The notes beneath the pieces are model-generated. The model was not told where the DNA came from. It worked only from the letters and a program-made list of their open reading frames with translations, and did not search any database. The translations under genes were made by a program, and so were the position numbers. Positions 5,763-6,351 of a DNA stretch of 6,351 nt are shown here, piece by piece; within the stretch, counting starts at the first letter, position 1, and every line of letters begins with the position of its first letter. Source of the DNA: an uncultured Angelakisella sp. (GTDB lineage: Bacteria; Bacillota; Clostridia; Oscillospirales; Ruminococcaceae); assembly GCA_910585535.1 (NCBI GenBank), contig CAJUFK010000156.1, forward strand, positions 1 through 6,351, in the 5' to 3' direction.

Positions 5763-5966
5763 ATGAAAGACGGGATCCATCCCAAGTACGGTCCTGCGGT
5801 GATCCGCTGCGCCTGCGGCAATGTCATCGAGACCCGTTCCACCAAGCCGGAGATCCGCGTGGAGATCTGCTCCAAGTGCCATCCCTTCTTCACCGGCAAG
5901 CAGAAGCTGGTGGACACCGGCGGTCGTGTGGACCGCTTCAACCGGCGCTTCAACCTGGGCAAGTAA
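5763..5966 (+). CDS. rpmE: 50S ribosomal protein L31, zinc-binding (C+) type
   Basis: This 67-residue protein is a component of the large ribosomal subunit and helps bridge it to the small subunit near the central protuberance. The length is normal (about 66-70). The start MKDGIHPKYGP and the ending RFNRRFNLGK are typical. Four cysteines, at 16 and 18 (CACGN) and 36 and 39 (CSKC), form the zinc site of the C+ form; the zinc-free paralogue used in zinc shortage lacks them and is not in this window. The ATG at 5763 is preceded by AGAGGTG at 8 bases. An in-frame ATG at 5721 would add 14 residues not seen in the family and has no ribosome binding site. It has its own promoter and a folded leader, and is followed after 12 bases by a terminator-like hairpin. 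Confidence 0.97.
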   Translation: MKDGIHPKYGPAVIRCACGNVIETRSTKPEIRVEICSKCHPFFTGKQKLVDTGGRVDRFNRRFNLGK

Positions 5967-5978
5967 AACGCAGCAGAG

Positions 5979-6011
5979 GCGGTTCAAGGCAAGACCTTGG
6001 ACCGCTTTTCT
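5979..6011 (+). terminator. Terminator-like hairpin between rpmE and yigZ
   Basis: GCGGTTCAAGG (5979-5989) pairs with CCTTGGACCGC (5995-6005) over 11 positions with one G-U pair and a 5-base loop, followed directly by TTTTCT. It should end much of the rpmE transcript. The next ribosome binding site begins only about 7 bases after the T run, so no separate promoter fits between. Confidence 0.7.
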
Positions 6012-6032
6012 GTACAAGGGGAGGTTTTCTGT

Positions 6033-6351
6033 ATGGCGGAGGGGTACCGCACCATCCTGGCCCCGGCCCAGGACGAGTTCCTGGAACGAAAGTCCCGGTT
6101 CATTGGCCATATCGCCCCGGCGGAAACCGAGGAGGAGGCCGTGGCCTTTGTAAACAGCGTCCGGGAGCGCCACCGGGAGGCCACCCACAACGTCTATGCC
6201 TATGTCCTCCGGGACAACCAGCTGATGCGCTTCTCCGACGACGGAGAACCCCAGGGCACCGCCGGCAAGCCGGTGCTGGAGGTGATCCTCCGGGAGGGCC
6301 TGGTGGATGTGGCGGTGGTGGTGACCCGGTACTTCGGGGGGATCCTCCTGG
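6033..6351 (+). CDS. yigZ: YigZ/IMPACT family protein (5' part, cut by window end)
   Basis: The first 106 codons of a YigZ-type protein are visible, about half of the usual 200-215 residues; the frame is open at the window edge. Conserved family features are present: KSRFIGHIAPAETEEEA near the N terminus (20-36), ATHNVYAYVL at 50-59, the hallmark SDDGEPQGTAGKP at 68-80, and VTRYFGG from 97. These make up the N-terminal UPF0029/IMPACT domain; the C-terminal DUF1949 domain would lie beyond the window. The molecular role in bacteria is not settled; the eukaryotic relative IMPACT acts on GCN1/GCN2 translation control, and the E. coli structure suggested binding of nucleic acid or a related ligand. 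The ATG at 6033 follows AAGGGGAGG at 8 bases. It reads in the same direction as rpmE, 66 bases downstream, with a terminator-like hairpin between. Confidence 0.93.
   Translation, partial: MAEGYRTILAPAQDEFLERKSRFIGHIAPAETEEEAVAFVNSVRERHREATHNVYAYVLRDNQLMRFSDDGEPQGTAGKPVLEVILREGLVDVAVVVTRYFGGILL

Noticed and set aside
1..6351. Mobile elements, CRISPR array, tRNA genes, prophage or defence genes
   Set aside because: I looked for terminal repeats, regularly spaced repeats, tRNA-like folds and transposase or integrase motifs on both strands and found none.

Overview
The window looks like chromosomal DNA from a GC-rich member of the Clostridia. The Oscillospiraceae and related gut anaerobes fit well, although this is an inference from gene content and style. 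The signs are an ECF sigma factor paired with a DUF4179-type anti-sigma factor, strong AAGGAG/AGGGG-type ribosome binding sites, GTG starts, textbook sigma-A promoters, and a PgcA/PGM2-type phosphosugar mutase. There are no mobile elements, CRISPR arrays, integrases or tRNAs. This is mostly core genome, and I did not find a clearly new multi-gene system.

Layout. Bases 1-60 hold the end of something structured on the + strand; they resemble the 3' tail of a large-type (Firmicutes) signal recognition particle RNA, at modest confidence. Bases 107-271 are a group of GC-rich hairpins that separate that transcript from a convergent minus-strand operon. The operon, read right to left, is an ECF sigma factor (2027-1461) whose TGA stop overlaps the GTG start of a membrane-anchored anti-sigma factor (1464-277). 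Upstream of it on the same strand is comM/yifB (3724-2183), a AAA+ helicase of natural transformation, closed by a good terminator at 2125-2153.

At about 3770-3836 two sigma-A promoters stand back to back. The leftward one drives comM and the rightward one drives a phosphoglucomutase/phosphomannomutase gene (3904-5598) whose leader carries a 9-bp hairpin. Next on the + strand are rpmE (5763-5966; zinc-type ribosomal protein L31), with its own extended -10 promoter and a folded leader, a terminator-like hairpin, and the 5' part of a YigZ/IMPACT-family gene (6033 to the window edge).

How the genes relate. The sigma/anti-sigma pair is one regulatory unit: a cytoplasmic sigma factor held by a single-pass membrane protein with a large external domain of unknown ligand. 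The other genes are housekeeping (sugar-phosphate interconversion, ribosome) or DNA uptake/recombination, and they share neighbourhood rather than pathway. The points most worth a second look are an internal start with a strong ribosome binding site inside the anti-sigma gene, the folded rpmE leader as a possible autoregulatory element, the hairpin between rpmE and yigZ with no visible promoter after it, and the possible SRP RNA tail at the left edge.
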